A stretch of DNA of 64,000 nucleotides from Pseudomonas marvdashtae (GTDB lineage Bacteria > Pseudomonadota > Gammaproteobacteria > Pseudomonadales > Pseudomonadaceae). How positions within the stretch are numbered: the stretch's first letter is position 1; each line of letters begins with the position of its first letter. A program made the position numbers and the translations under genes. Below the pieces are notes generated by a model. It saw nothing but the letters and a program-made list of their open reading frames with translations. It was not told the origin of the DNA and searched no databases. The stretch lies in the NCBI RefSeq assembly GCF_014268655.2, contig NZ_JABWQX020000001.1, forward strand, positions 4,122,001 through 4,186,000, in the 5' to 3' direction. Positions 8,749 to 17,493 of this stretch are shown here, one piece after another.

Positions 8749-10314
8749 TCACATTTTGTTGAACAAGCCCAATTGAGCGATCTTGCTAAACGCCAACTGC
8801 GACGCTTGAAGCATAGTCTGCTGCAAGGTCAGGCGCGTCATCACTTCCGCCGGGTCGGAATCACGGATGGCCGACTGGGTTTGCGAGTTCGCCAGGACAA
8901 AGCTCTGGTTGGTATCGCTCTGGGTATCGAGCGACTGGCCGCGCCCGCCGACCGAACTCAATGCACTGGTCAACTGGTCGGTGCCGCTGGCCAGGTTACC
9001 AATACCCGACGCCAGTGCCGCATTGAGTTTCTGGATAGCAATGTTGTTACCGTCGGCCGGCGTGTTCAAAGCGGTCCGCAACTGGTTCACGGTGTCCAGG
9101 ACGTTCTGCGTCTCGTGGGTATTGACCGCGATGCTGAACTGATCGTTGGTCGCCGGGGCTCCATTGAGTGTGAAACTCACGCCGGATGCGGTGGCGACGT
9201 TACCCGCCAGGGTGCCGCTGGACACCGGCTTGCTGTCGGCGGTCAGTGGCGCGGCGTACAGGTCGAAATCCGTGGCGCTGGTGAATTTCAGCACCGCCGA
9301 CCCCGTCGGGAAGCTGGCGTGGTAGGCCGCCGGATCGGTGATTGCGCTGCCGGTGATCTGGGTCGCGGTGGTATTGCCCGGGCTGCGGGCCGGCGTGAAC
9401 GAATCGGGTTTGGCGGCCAAGGTGAAGGTATGGCCGGGCAACACCGTGCCGGCAACGTCGCCCGCTTGAAGGTTGACGTTCAAGGTCAGGTCGACACCGC
9501 GAAAGCTCACCGTCTGCCCGATCTGGTTACTAGGCTCGATAACCCCGCCCTTGCTGGCTTCGGCGGTCACATCGTTGCCGCCCGAGTCGGTGATCTTCAA
9601 CTGGGTGCCGCTGACAAATTCCACCGTGTACGGCTCGCCGCCGCGGAACTGGCTGTTGTAGCTCACGCTGGACGACACTTGGCCGTTGGTCAACACGACG
9701 CGCCCATCATCCACCGCCGGCGCGGTCATGGTGACCTGGGTGCGGCTGGTGTTGACGGCTTGCTGGAACACTTCCCAACCGGTGCTGTTGGTGGCCATCG
9801 ACATGGTGTCGCCGATCGGCAGGTCCAGGGTGACCTGGTCGCCGTTGTAGCTGTAGGTGCCGTCGTCGTTGCGGGTGAACGGTACGACATCGCCCTTGGA
9901 GCCGGCGAAGATGTATTTGCCGTTTTCATCCTTGGTGTTCATCAGGCTCAACAATTGATCTTCGATCGAACCCAATTCCAACGCGACTGCTTTACGGTCT
10001 ACGTCGGTGTAAGCGGCGTTACCGGCACTCACGGCCAATTCCTTGGCGCGCTGCAACACGTTGCCGATGCTGGTCATAACCGCTTCGGTCGTGCCCAGGG
10101 TGGCCTTGATGGTGGTGACGTTGGCTTCGTACTGGGAAAGCATTGAAGCCTGGTTGCCCAATTGCAGCAGACGCGAAGCGCCCACCGGATCATCGGCGGC
10201 GGTGTTCACACGTACCAGGCTGCTGGCTTCCTCGCTGCTCTTGACCACCTTGGCGAAATTCTTCTGGTAGTTCGCAGCCGTGCTTTCGTAAAACTGAGAG
10301 GTAGAAATGCGCAT
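8749..10314 (-). CDS. flgL: Flagellar hook-filament junction protein FlgL (HAP3)
   Basis: Second of the two junction proteins linking hook and filament, secreted through the flagellar export apparatus. 521 residues; N-terminus MRISTSQFYESTAANYQKN with the flagellin-like D0/D1 coiled coil, and a C-terminal coiled coil ending LQASQLAFSKIAQLGLFNKM, typical of FlgL. The central region (about 150-400) is long and Thr/Ser/Gly-rich, making it larger than the roughly 320-residue enteric protein. Last gene of the flgFGHIJKL run, 13 bp after flgK. Confidence 0.96.
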   Translation of the reverse strand: MRISTSQFYESTAANYQKNFAKVVKSSEEASSLVRVNTAADDPVGASRLLQLGNQASMLSQYEANVTTIKATLGTTEAVMTSIGNVLQRAKELAVSAGNAAYTDVDRKAVALELGSIEDQLLSLMNTKDENGKYIFAGSKGDVVPFTRNDDGTYSYNGDQVTLDLPIGDTMSMATNSTGWEVFQQAVNTSRTQVTMTAPAVDDGRVVLTNGQVSSSVSYNSQFRGGEPYTVEFVSGTQLKITDSGGNDVTAEASKGGVIEPSNQIGQTVSFRGVDLTLNVNLQAGDVAGTVLPGHTFTLAAKPDSFTPARSPGNTTATQITGSAITDPAAYHASFPTGSAVLKFTSATDFDLYAAPLTADSKPVSSGTLAGNVATASGVSFTLNGAPATNDQFSIAVNTHETQNVLDTVNQLRTALNTPADGNNIAIQKLNAALASGIGNLASGTDQLTSALSSVGGRGQSLDTQSDTNQSFVLANSQTQSAIRDSDPAEVMTRLTLQQTMLQASQLAFSKIAQLGLFNKM

Positions 10315-10327
10315 GGGCTACGGCTCC

Positions 10328-12394
10328 TTAAAGACTGTTGATCAATGTGCTGAAGATTTGTTGCGCCGCCTTGATGATTTGCGAAGACGCGGTGTAGTAC
10401 TGCTGAAACTTGACCAGATTGCCGGTTTCTTCATCCAGGTCCACCCCGGACAGCGAGTCGCGGGCGTTCTTGGCGTTGTCCAGGATCGCGCCAGTGGCAG
10501 CGCTGTCGAGCTTGCCCTGGGCGGCCTTGGCGCCGACGCCTTCCACCAGCTTGCCATAGGCATCGTTCAGGGAAATGCCTTTGCTGGCGGAGTTGGTGTC
10601 CACGGTCTTGGCGGTCTGCAAGCCGGCCAGGATCGTGCCGTTACGGTTGTCCAGGCTGCCGGGCTGGCTGAGGCTGACGTTGATACCTGAACCGTCGGAT
10701 GGCGCTCCGGCGATGGACATGTCGAACGTGACGGTGCGCTGCACCGGCGGTACGGACGAATCCATGATCGGGGCGCCGGTTGCGTCCTTGAGTGGAACAC
10801 TCAGGCTCAGGGTGTTGTTCTGGCCGGGCGTGATCGTGCCGCTACTGATCAAGCCGCCCTGGGCATCGAGCAGCCGGTAGGCCTGGCTGGTGCCACCGGC
10901 CGAAGTCGCGCCGAACACCACTTTGACCGGCATGGAATTCTTGATGCCGTTCTGGATGATGCTGGTAGTCGCTTCGTCGTAGATGTCCAGCTTCGTCGTC
11001 ATGGTCGGCTGGCCGCTGGCCGGGATGGTCAGCGTGCCGCTGCCGCCCGGCGTGATGGCGGCGCCCAACGGCGCGGCAATCGCCAGCCGTTTGGAGTCGG
11101 TCATCTCGGTCTTGATGCTGCCTGCCGCGTTGCGGGTCGGGGTGATCTTGAACGAGTCGCCGGCCACCGCGGGGCCACTGCCGAACGTCAGGGCGAAACC
11201 ATCGACCACCGGTGGCGGCGTGGTCGTGGTGCTGAACGCGCCCATCGGCGTGTTATCAGGCAAGCGCTGTACGGTGTAGTTGGTGCCGCTGGTGAAGGTG
11301 ATCTTGTAGTCGTTGGTGGTCAGCTTGCCGGTGTCTTCGATGGACACGTTGAAGTTGCCGGATCCGGCGCTGTTGCCCAGCGAGGCGACACTGCGCTGGC
11401 TCATCTGCGCGGCGCTGTTGATGCTGCTGAACAGGTTTGAACCGAAGGCACCGTTCTTGTCGATGCCCGAAGCCTGGATGCTGTTCATCTGGTCGGCGAC
11501 GACCAGCGCCACGCGACCCAGCTCGTTCATCGCAGGATCAAGCACGGTACTGCGGTAGCGCATCAGGCCGCCGATCTCGCCGCCGGTGAGCACCTGGGTA
11601 AGGTCCATGACGCTGGAGCCGCTATTGAGCTGGATGCCAATGCGGCCCGGGTCATTCTTGTCCGGCACCGCTTCCAATTTATTGGTGATGTTGCCCATCA
11701 CCAGCGGCTGGCCGGAACCCAGGTAGATGTCCAGGCTGCTGCCGTTCTCGACGACTTGAGTGCCGGTGAAGGTCGACAGTTGGCGAATGGTCTCGCTGCG
11801 GGCGTCGAGCAGGTCGTTCGGGGCACCGCCGGCGTTGGAGACTTCGGCGATTTTCTTGTTCAACTGGGCGACGGTGGTGGCCAGGCTGTTGATCTGCTCG
11901 ACCATGTTCGACAGGTTGCCGTTGATGTTCTCGCTCTGGGCGGTCAACTGGCTGGCGACCGAGTTGAAACGGTTGCTCAAGGCCTGGGCATCGCTGAGCA
12001 GCAGTTGGCGAGACGCATCGTCACCCGGCTTGGCGTTGACGTTCTGCACCGAAGCAAAGAACTTGGTCAATGCGCCATTGAGGCCGGTGCCGCTGTCCGA
12101 CAACAGCGAGTCAAGCGGGGAGATCTGCCCTTGGTAGGCCGCCGCGTCGCTGTTGAGCGAGGTGGTGGTTTTCAACTGCGCTTCAAGGTACGAGTTATAC
12201 ACCCGGCGAACGTCCGCCAGGGTGGTGCCGGAGCCGATGAACACGTTGCCGTACTGGTTCGACGCCTTGGTGGTCTGCACGGTCTGCTGACGCGAATACC
12301 CAGCGGTATCGACGTTGGCGATGTTGTTACCCGTGGTCACCAGTGCGGTCTGGCTTGCGGACAGACCCGACATCCCGATATTGAGCAAACTCAT
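10328..12394 (-). CDS. flgK: Flagellar hook-associated protein FlgK (HAP1)
   Basis: First hook-filament junction protein; 688 residues. N-terminus MSLLNIGMSGLSASQTAL followed by GNNIANVDTAGYSRQ is the rod/hook/HAP N-terminal motif, and the C-terminus ends with the FlgK-type EETGNLVKFQQYYTASSQII followed by QQIFSTLINSL. The middle domain is expanded compared with the enteric protein (about 550 residues). Separated from flgJ by 10 bp and from flgL by 13 bp, so co-transcribed. Confidence 0.97.
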   Translation of the reverse strand: MSLLNIGMSGLSASQTALVTTGNNIANVDTAGYSRQQTVQTTKASNQYGNVFIGSGTTLADVRRVYNSYLEAQLKTTTSLNSDAAAYQGQISPLDSLLSDSGTGLNGALTKFFASVQNVNAKPGDDASRQLLLSDAQALSNRFNSVASQLTAQSENINGNLSNMVEQINSLATTVAQLNKKIAEVSNAGGAPNDLLDARSETIRQLSTFTGTQVVENGSSLDIYLGSGQPLVMGNITNKLEAVPDKNDPGRIGIQLNSGSSVMDLTQVLTGGEIGGLMRYRSTVLDPAMNELGRVALVVADQMNSIQASGIDKNGAFGSNLFSSINSAAQMSQRSVASLGNSAGSGNFNVSIEDTGKLTTNDYKITFTSGTNYTVQRLPDNTPMGAFSTTTTPPPVVDGFALTFGSGPAVAGDSFKITPTRNAAGSIKTEMTDSKRLAIAAPLGAAITPGGSGTLTIPASGQPTMTTKLDIYDEATTSIIQNGIKNSMPVKVVFGATSAGGTSQAYRLLDAQGGLISSGTITPGQNNTLSLSVPLKDATGAPIMDSSVPPVQRTVTFDMSIAGAPSDGSGINVSLSQPGSLDNRNGTILAGLQTAKTVDTNSASKGISLNDAYGKLVEGVGAKAAQGKLDSAATGAILDNAKNARDSLSGVDLDEETGNLVKFQQYYTASSQIIKAAQQIFSTLINSL

Positions 12395-12404
12395 GGTTCA
12401 GACC

Positions 12405-13709
12405 TTATAAAGTCGTGGTGGCGCCAGCCGAAGCGTAGTTTTGGTAACTCGTCATCTGCCGGGCTATGTTCGAAATCTTGCTGGCGTAGTTCGGGTCGGT
12501 GGCATAACCGGCCTTCTGCAACTCGCGTACAAACTGTTCCGGGTTATCGGCAGACTTCAGGACATCTTGATAGCGACTGTTGCTTTGCAGCAGGTTGACC
12601 AAGTCATGGAAGCTGTCGCGATAGGAGGCGTAGGAACGGAACTCGGCCGTCTCCTTGACCATCTCGCCATTGCGGAATTCGCTGGTGATGGCGCGCGCCG
12701 AATCGCCCGTCCAGTTCTTGCTGGCCTTGATGCCAAACAGGTTGTGGCTGCTGCTGCCATCGGGTTGGCGCATGACCGATTTGCCCCAACCGGTTTCCAG
12801 GGCAGCCTGGGCCACCAGATAGCGCGGATCGACACCGATGCGGTCGGCAGCTTCCTTGGCCATCGGCAGCATGGCGTCGACGAATTCATCGGCATCGCGG
12901 AAGGCCTTGCGAGCGGGTGCCAGCGGTGGCTGGGCCACGGCGCGGCCATAGACCTGCAGGTCGCCTTTGGGCTCGGCAGCCTTGAGCGCAGCCAGCCAGT
13001 CGCCATTGGCCAGCTCACCGGTGGCGGGCTTGACGGCGGTAACGGCGCGATCCGGCAGGACGTTATGGGCGACGACTTCAGCGTTGACCGCGGCTGGCGG
13101 CACCAAGCCGGCGAGCAAGCGATCAGCGAGCTTCGGCGGCAGGGCCAGGCGACGCTGGTTGATCAGCTCCATGTCGTTGCGATGAATGCCCTCGGCCCCT
13201 TGCGGCGCGCTCACGGCCCGCGAAGCCCAGAGTGGACGCTGGCCGTTGCTGCGCGACAAAGGTCCATCGGGCAACGTTCCGGCGGCCACTGGCGTAGGCA
13301 CCGGTGCCTTGGCGACTTTTTCCAGCGCCTCCTGCTGCTTGGCGGCCGACAACGTGGCCGCCTCGCCGGAGGCCAGCGGCTTGTTCTTGGACATCTGGCG
13401 CAGCAGCACATCGGCCAGGCCGATGCCGCCGCCTTCGCGAGACATGGAAACGGCCAACTGCTGGTCGTACATTTCCTGGTACTGCTTGGCTTCCGGCGTG
13501 TTCATCGGGTTGTCCTTGCCCAAGACCTCGGTGGCCGAGCGCATGGACTTGAGCATTTCGCCGAGGAACAGCGACTCGAATTCCTGCGCCACTTTGCGCA
13601 GGTTGCCTTCACTGTTCTTGTCGCCGACCTTGAGCTGGTTAAGACGGTTCAGGTCCGAATAGGAGGCTGAATCCCCGCTGGTCAAAGCGCCTTTGCGCAT
13701 ATCCACCAT
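12405..13709 (-). CDS. flgJ: Peptidoglycan hydrolase / rod scaffold FlgJ
   Basis: Bifunctional periplasmic protein. Residues about 35-108 are the rod-binding domain (FESLFLGEMLKSMRSATEVL; SREGGGIGLADVLLRQM). Residues about 270-430 are the glucosaminidase/muramidase domain with catalytic Glu305 in QAALETGWGKS and SHNLFGIKA downstream; it clears peptidoglycan for rod growth. At 434 residues it is longer than the Salmonella protein (316) because of a Pro/Ala-rich linker (about 110-265). Start ATG 13709 is preceded by AAGGA 8 nt upstream. Confidence 0.95.
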   Translation of the reverse strand: MVDMRKGALTSGDSASYSDLNRLNQLKVGDKNSEGNLRKVAQEFESLFLGEMLKSMRSATEVLGKDNPMNTPEAKQYQEMYDQQLAVSMSREGGGIGLADVLLRQMSKNKPLASGEAATLSAAKQQEALEKVAKAPVPTPVAAGTLPDGPLSRSNGQRPLWASRAVSAPQGAEGIHRNDMELINQRRLALPPKLADRLLAGLVPPAAVNAEVVAHNVLPDRAVTAVKPATGELANGDWLAALKAAEPKGDLQVYGRAVAQPPLAPARKAFRDADEFVDAMLPMAKEAADRIGVDPRYLVAQAALETGWGKSVMRQPDGSSSHNLFGIKASKNWTGDSARAITSEFRNGEMVKETAEFRSYASYRDSFHDLVNLLQSNSRYQDVLKSADNPEQFVRELQKAGYATDPNYASKISNIARQMTSYQNYASAGATTTL

Positions 13710-13720
13710 GGCCGTTTTCC

Positions 13721-14851
13721 TTAAATCACAATCAGGTCGGCTTGCAACGCGCCGGCCTGCTTCAAGGCTTCGAGAATCGCCATCAGGTCGCCCGGCGCCG
13801 CGCCGACCTGGTTCACCGCCCGGACGATTTCATCCAGGGTAGTGCCCGGGCCGAACTTGAACATCGGCTTCATTTCCTGCTCGGCGTTGACCCGCGAACG
13901 CGGTACCACGGCGGTCTGGCCGTTGGACAGCGGTCCGGGCTGGCTGACGATCGGGTCTTCGGTAATGGTCACGGTCAGGCTGCCGTGGGTCACGGCGGCC
14001 GGGGACACCTTGACGTTCTGGCCGATCACGATGGTGCCAGTGCGCGAATTGATGATGACTTTCGCCACCGCCTGGCCTGGATCGACCTCGAGGTTTTCCA
14101 GGATCGACAGGTAGTCGACGCGCTGGCTCGGATCCAGTGGCGCGGTGACGCGGATCGAGCCGCCGTCGATGGCCTGGGCCACGCCTGGGCCGAGCATGTC
14201 GTTGATCTTGTCGACGATGCGCTTGGCCGTGGTGAAGTCGGAACGGTTGAGGTTCAAGGTCAAGCTGTTGCCCTGGTTGAAACCGCTCGGCACCGCACGT
14301 TCCACCGACGCACCACCGGGGATGCGACCGGCCGACGGAACGTTGACGGTAATCTTCGAACCGTCGCGACCTTCGGCGTCGAAACCGCCTACCACCAGGT
14401 TGCCCTGGGCGATGGCGTAGACGTTGCCGTCGATACCCTTGAGCGGCGTCATCAACAAGGTGCCGCCGCGCAAGCTCTTGGAGTTACCGATGGACGCAAC
14501 GGTGATATCCACTTGCTGGCCCGGCTTGGCGAACGCCGGCAGATCGGCACTGATGGACACCGCCGCGACGTTCTTCAACTGCACGTTGCCGGAACCGGCC
14601 GGCACCTTGATGCCGAACTGCGACAACATGTTGTTGAAGGTCTGCAGGGTGAACGGAGTCTGGGTGGTCTGGTCACCGGTACCATTGAGGCCCACGACCA
14701 GGCCGTAGCCAATCAACTGGTTCGAACGCACGCCGGAAATGCTGGCGATGTCCTTCAGGCGCTCGGCTTGAGCGCTGAAGGCTGCCGTCATTGCCAGGGC
14801 GCCGATCAACAGCTGTTTGAGGTTCAACCGCTTAAGATTCAACTGGGCCAC
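13721..14851 (-). CDS. flgI: Flagellar P-ring protein FlgI
   Basis: Periplasmic P-ring subunit around the rod; 376 residues. A signal peptide (hydrophobic [16 protein letters not shown]) precedes the conserved [20 protein letters not shown], and the C-terminus has [22 protein letters not shown]. The start is ambiguous: GTG at 14851 directly abuts the flgH stop, with no good ribosome site, while a TTG three codons in has AGGTGG 5 nt before it. Either way translation is probably coupled to flgH. Confidence 0.96.
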   Translation of the reverse strand: MAQLNLKRLNLKQLLIGALAMTAAFSAQAERLKDIASISGVRSNQLIGYGLVVGLNGTGDQTTQTPFTLQTFNNMLSQFGIKVPAGSGNVQLKNVAAVSISADLPAFAKPGQQVDITVASIGNSKSLRGGTLLMTPLKGIDGNVYAIAQGNLVVGGFDAEGRDGSKITVNVPSAGRIPGGASVERAVPSGFNQGNSLTLNLNRSDFTTAKRIVDKINDMLGPGVAQAIDGGSIRVTAPLDPSQRVDYLSILENLEVDPGQAVAKVIINSRTGTIVIGQNVKVSPAAVTHGSLTVTITEDPIVSQPGPLSNGQTAVVPRSRVNAEQEMKPMFKFGPGTTLDEIVRAVNQVGAAPGDLMAILEALKQAGALQADLIVI

Positions 14852-15547
14852 CTAGAAAGGGAACTTCGGGCTGAGGAAGAAACGGTCGAACCAACCTGGC
14901 TGACTCGCATCGGCAAAGGCACCAGTGCCCGAATAGGTGATGCGCGCATCGGCCACGCGAGTGGACGAAACGGTGTTATCGGTGGCGATGTCATCGGCGC
15001 GGACCATGCCGGCGATGCGCACCAGTTCATCACCGGTGTTGAGGGTCAGCCATTTCTCGCCCCGTACGACGATGATGCCGTTGGGCAGGACATCGGAAAC
15101 GGTCACGGTGATCGAGCCGGTCAGGCTGTTGCTCTGTCCCGACTTGCTGTCGCCCTTGGTGGCACGGTCGGCGCCATAACCGGCGCTGAGGCTCAGGTCG
15201 TTGCTGCCGATCGGGTTGTTGGTGGTCAGGCTCGAGCCGAACAACGACGTCAAGCCGACGCTGGTCTCGCTGGTCTTGTCGACCTGCGAGTTAGCGTTCT
15301 TGCTGGCCTGGGTCCGCTCGTTCAGGGTGATGGTGATAAGGTCACCGACCCGGAAAGCCTTGCGGTCGCTGTACAGGTTCTGCTCGAAACCGGCCTGGTA
15401 GATCGAACCGTTATTGGCCGCAGCCGGCAACGGTGTGCGCGGCAACACCGGAGCGTAGTACGGGTCATTGGGCCGTGGCGTTGGCGCGACACAGCCCGCG
15501 AGTGCGGTGATCCCACTCAGTGCCAGAACAGATACGAAGCGATTCAT
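14852..15547 (-). CDS. flgH: Flagellar L-ring lipoprotein FlgH
   Basis: Outer-membrane L-ring subunit, 231 residues. The N-terminus [19 protein letters not shown] carries a lipobox with acylated Cys19. Conserved FlgH segments include [19 protein letters not shown] and [19 protein letters not shown], and the C-terminal [17 protein letters not shown]. Stop codon TAG is immediately followed by the flgI GTG. Confidence 0.97.
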   Translation of the reverse strand: MNRFVSVLALSGITALAGCVAPTPRPNDPYYAPVLPRTPLPAAANNGSIYQAGFEQNLYSDRKAFRVGDLITITLNERTQASKNANSQVDKTSETSVGLTSLFGSSLTTNNPIGSNDLSLSAGYGADRATKGDSKSGQSNSLTGSITVTVSDVLPNGIIVVRGEKWLTLNTGDELVRIAGMVRADDIATDNTVSSTRVADARITYSGTGAFADASQPGWFDRFFLSPKFPF

Positions 15548-15610
15548 GACCCTACCTCTTGGTGTTGCAGGCGGCCTCAGGCCGCCCTGTCTACGGATTT
15601 TGCGACGTAA

Positions 15611-16396
15611 TTACAGATTCTGCGTAACGAACGAGAGCATCTGGTCGGCGGTGGAAATCACCTTGGAGTTCATCTCGTAGGCGCGCTGGGTGGTGATCAT
15701 GTTGACCATCTCCTCAACGGTGCTCACGTTCGAGGTTTCCAGGGTGTTCTGCAGCGTGGTGCCGAAACCGTTCAGGCCCGGGGTGCCGACTTGCGGCGCG
15801 CCGCTGGCGGCGGTTTCCATGAACAGGTTGTTACCCACCGCTTGCAGGCCGGCCGGGTTGATGAAGTCAGCGGTCTGCAGGTTGCCGATCACTTGGGAGG
15901 CCGGGTTGCCCGCAATGGTGATGGACACGGTGCCGTCGCGGCCCACGGTGAAGGTCTGGGCATCGTTCGGAATGATGATGGCCGGCTCCAGGGCGAAACC
16001 GCTGGCGTTGACGATCTGGCCATTGGAATCGAGGTGGAACGTACCGTCACGGGTGTAGGACGTGGTGCCGTCCGGCTGCAGGATCTGGAAGAAACCGCGA
16101 CCGTCGATGGCCATGTCCAGCGGCTGCTCGGTGGTTTGCAGGCTGCCGGCGTTGAAGTTTTTCTGGGTGCCGACGATGCGCACACCGGTACCCACTTGCA
16201 GGCCCGACGGCAATTCGCTGTCCTGGGTCGACTGGGCGCCCGGCTGGCGTTTTACCTGGTAGAGCAAGTCCTGGAACTCGGCGCGATCACGCTTGAAACC
16301 CGTGGTCGAAACGTTCGCCAGGTTGTTGGAAATAGTGGAAAGGTTGGTGTCCTGGGCGGACAGGCCTGTTTTGGCAACCCAAAGAGCCGGAAGCAT
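15611..16396 (-). CDS. flgG: Distal rod protein FlgG
   Basis: 261 residues, the family's standard length. N-terminus MLPALWVAKTGLSAQDTNL followed by STISNNLANVSTTGFKRDRAEFQDLLYQ is characteristic, as is the C-terminal TSNVSTVEEMVNMITTQRAYE motif that packs in the rod core. Located 49 bp after flgF and 63 bp before flgH on the same transcript. Confidence 0.97.
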   Translation of the reverse strand: MLPALWVAKTGLSAQDTNLSTISNNLANVSTTGFKRDRAEFQDLLYQVKRQPGAQSTQDSELPSGLQVGTGVRIVGTQKNFNAGSLQTTEQPLDMAIDGRGFFQILQPDGTTSYTRDGTFHLDSNGQIVNASGFALEPAIIIPNDAQTFTVGRDGTVSITIAGNPASQVIGNLQTADFINPAGLQAVGNNLFMETAASGAPQVGTPGLNGFGTTLQNTLETSNVSTVEEMVNMITTQRAYEMNSKVISTADQMLSFVTQNL

Positions 16397-16445
16397 TCGA
16401 TTCTCCTCGTACGCCTGTTTTTCGGCGCAACGCTGTAATTAATAG

Positions 16446-17183
16446 TTAGATCTGCAAGACCCGAGCCATGGCTTCATCGCCTTCTTTGGCGGTGGTCATC
16501 ATCTTGACGTGGAGCTCGAACTGCTTGGCCAGGGCCAGCACCGAAGTCATCTCGTCCACGGCATTGACGTTGCTCGCCTCCTGGAACCCCGACACCAATT
16601 GCACGTTGGCATCGATGGGCGCCGCCTGGCCGTCCTTGGTACGGATCGAACCGTCCAGGCCCTTGGTCATGGTCTTGAGGTCCGGGTTGACCAGCTTGAT
16701 GCGATCCACTTCAGCCATCACGCGCGGGCCTTCGCCCATGGCGCGGATGCTGATGGTGCCGTCCTGGCCGATCTCGATTTTCTGCTCCGGCGGCACGGCG
16801 ATCGGACCACCGTTGCCCATCACCGGCATGCCGTTGCCGGCCCGCAGCACACCCAGCGCATCGACATTGAGGCTGCCGGTGCGCACGTAGCTTTCGCCGC
16901 CGTCTGGGTTCTGCACGGCCATCCAGCCCGGGCCGCTGACCGCCACGTCGAGGTCGCGACCGGTTTCAATCAGCGCACCCGGGGTGAAGTCGGTGGCGGG
17001 ACGCTCGGACATCGCAAACGCCCGCGCCGGAAAGCTGTCGCCAAACACCGGCATCGAACGTGCCTGCTCCAGGTCTTTCTGAAAACCATTGGTGGAGATG
17101 TTCGCCAGGTTGTTGGCATGGGCCCGTTGCGCCAGCGCGTTTTGGCTGGCGCCGGTCATTGCCACATAAAGGTACTTGTCCAC
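16446..17183 (-). CDS. flgF: Proximal rod protein FlgF
   Basis: 245 residues; starts VDKYLYVAMTGASQNALAQ and contains ANNLANISTNGFQKDLEQAR and the C-terminal SNVNAVDEMTSVLALAKQFE motif. Start set at GTG 17183, with AGAGG about 8 nt upstream, rather than a longer in-frame extension. First gene of flgFGHIJKL, about 47 nt downstream of the predicted RpoN transcription start. The partner operon flgBCDE is not in this window. Confidence 0.96.
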   Translation of the reverse strand: MDKYLYVAMTGASQNALAQRAHANNLANISTNGFQKDLEQARSMPVFGDSFPARAFAMSERPATDFTPGALIETGRDLDVAVSGPGWMAVQNPDGGESYVRTGSLNVDALGVLRAGNGMPVMGNGGPIAVPPEQKIEIGQDGTISIRAMGEGPRVMAEVDRIKLVNPDLKTMTKGLDGSIRTKDGQAAPIDANVQLVSGFQEASNVNAVDEMTSVLALAKQFELHVKMMTTAKEGDEAMARVLQI

Positions 17184-17493
17184 TGTCGTTCCTCTGCATG
17201 CCGGACGTTTGCCGTCCACTGCTGTGTTACACAGCCTCAAGCAATTTGCAGACCAACTTTTTTCTGGCGCGCAGGGGCCCGGTAAACAAAGGGCTTGGGG
17301 GTTTTGGCGGGGGGTGGGGAACTGTATCGGAGACGAAAAACCGGCGGTGTCATGCCGCTAAGTGGCAAGTGCCAGCCTTTGATCGCCCCCGCTCCAGCGC
17401 GGTATGGCGCAGTCTGCGCGAGCAGACCACGGATCGGTCGGATAAACAGTCGGGCGGCCGGGCGCACGCCCTACCGCCACTCTCAGGCCTCCG
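17184..17493. other. flgF promoter region (310-bp intergenic)
   Basis: Between the 1168-residue glycosyltransferase and flgF. It contains the RpoN promoter at 17241-17256, a perfect palindrome GCTGTGT-T-ACACAGC at 17221-17235 right at the expected start site, and a second palindrome TGGCA-AG-TGCCA at 17363-17374, about 135 bp upstream of the start, where an enhancer-binding protein (FleR or FleQ) site would be expected. No gene supported. Confidence 0.6.
17241..17256 (-). promoter_or_regulatory. RpoN (sigma-54) promoter of flgFGHIJKL
   Basis: Minus strand reads TTGGTCTGCAAATTGC: the invariant GG and GC dinucleotides are exactly 10 nt apart and TTGC matches the -12 element. In P. aeruginosa the flgFGHIJKL operon is RpoN/FleR-dependent, which supports the assignment. 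Confidence 0.75.

Noticed and set aside
13742..15610. 622-codon plus-strand ORF
   Set aside because: Antisense to flgI and flgH; His/Arg/Gln/Asp-rich composition typical of the complement of high-GC genes and no recognisable domain.
17363..17380. Second RpoN promoter upstream of flgF
   Set aside because: CTGGCACTTGCC has a good -24 but no GC 10 nt after GG; treated as a possible activator site.
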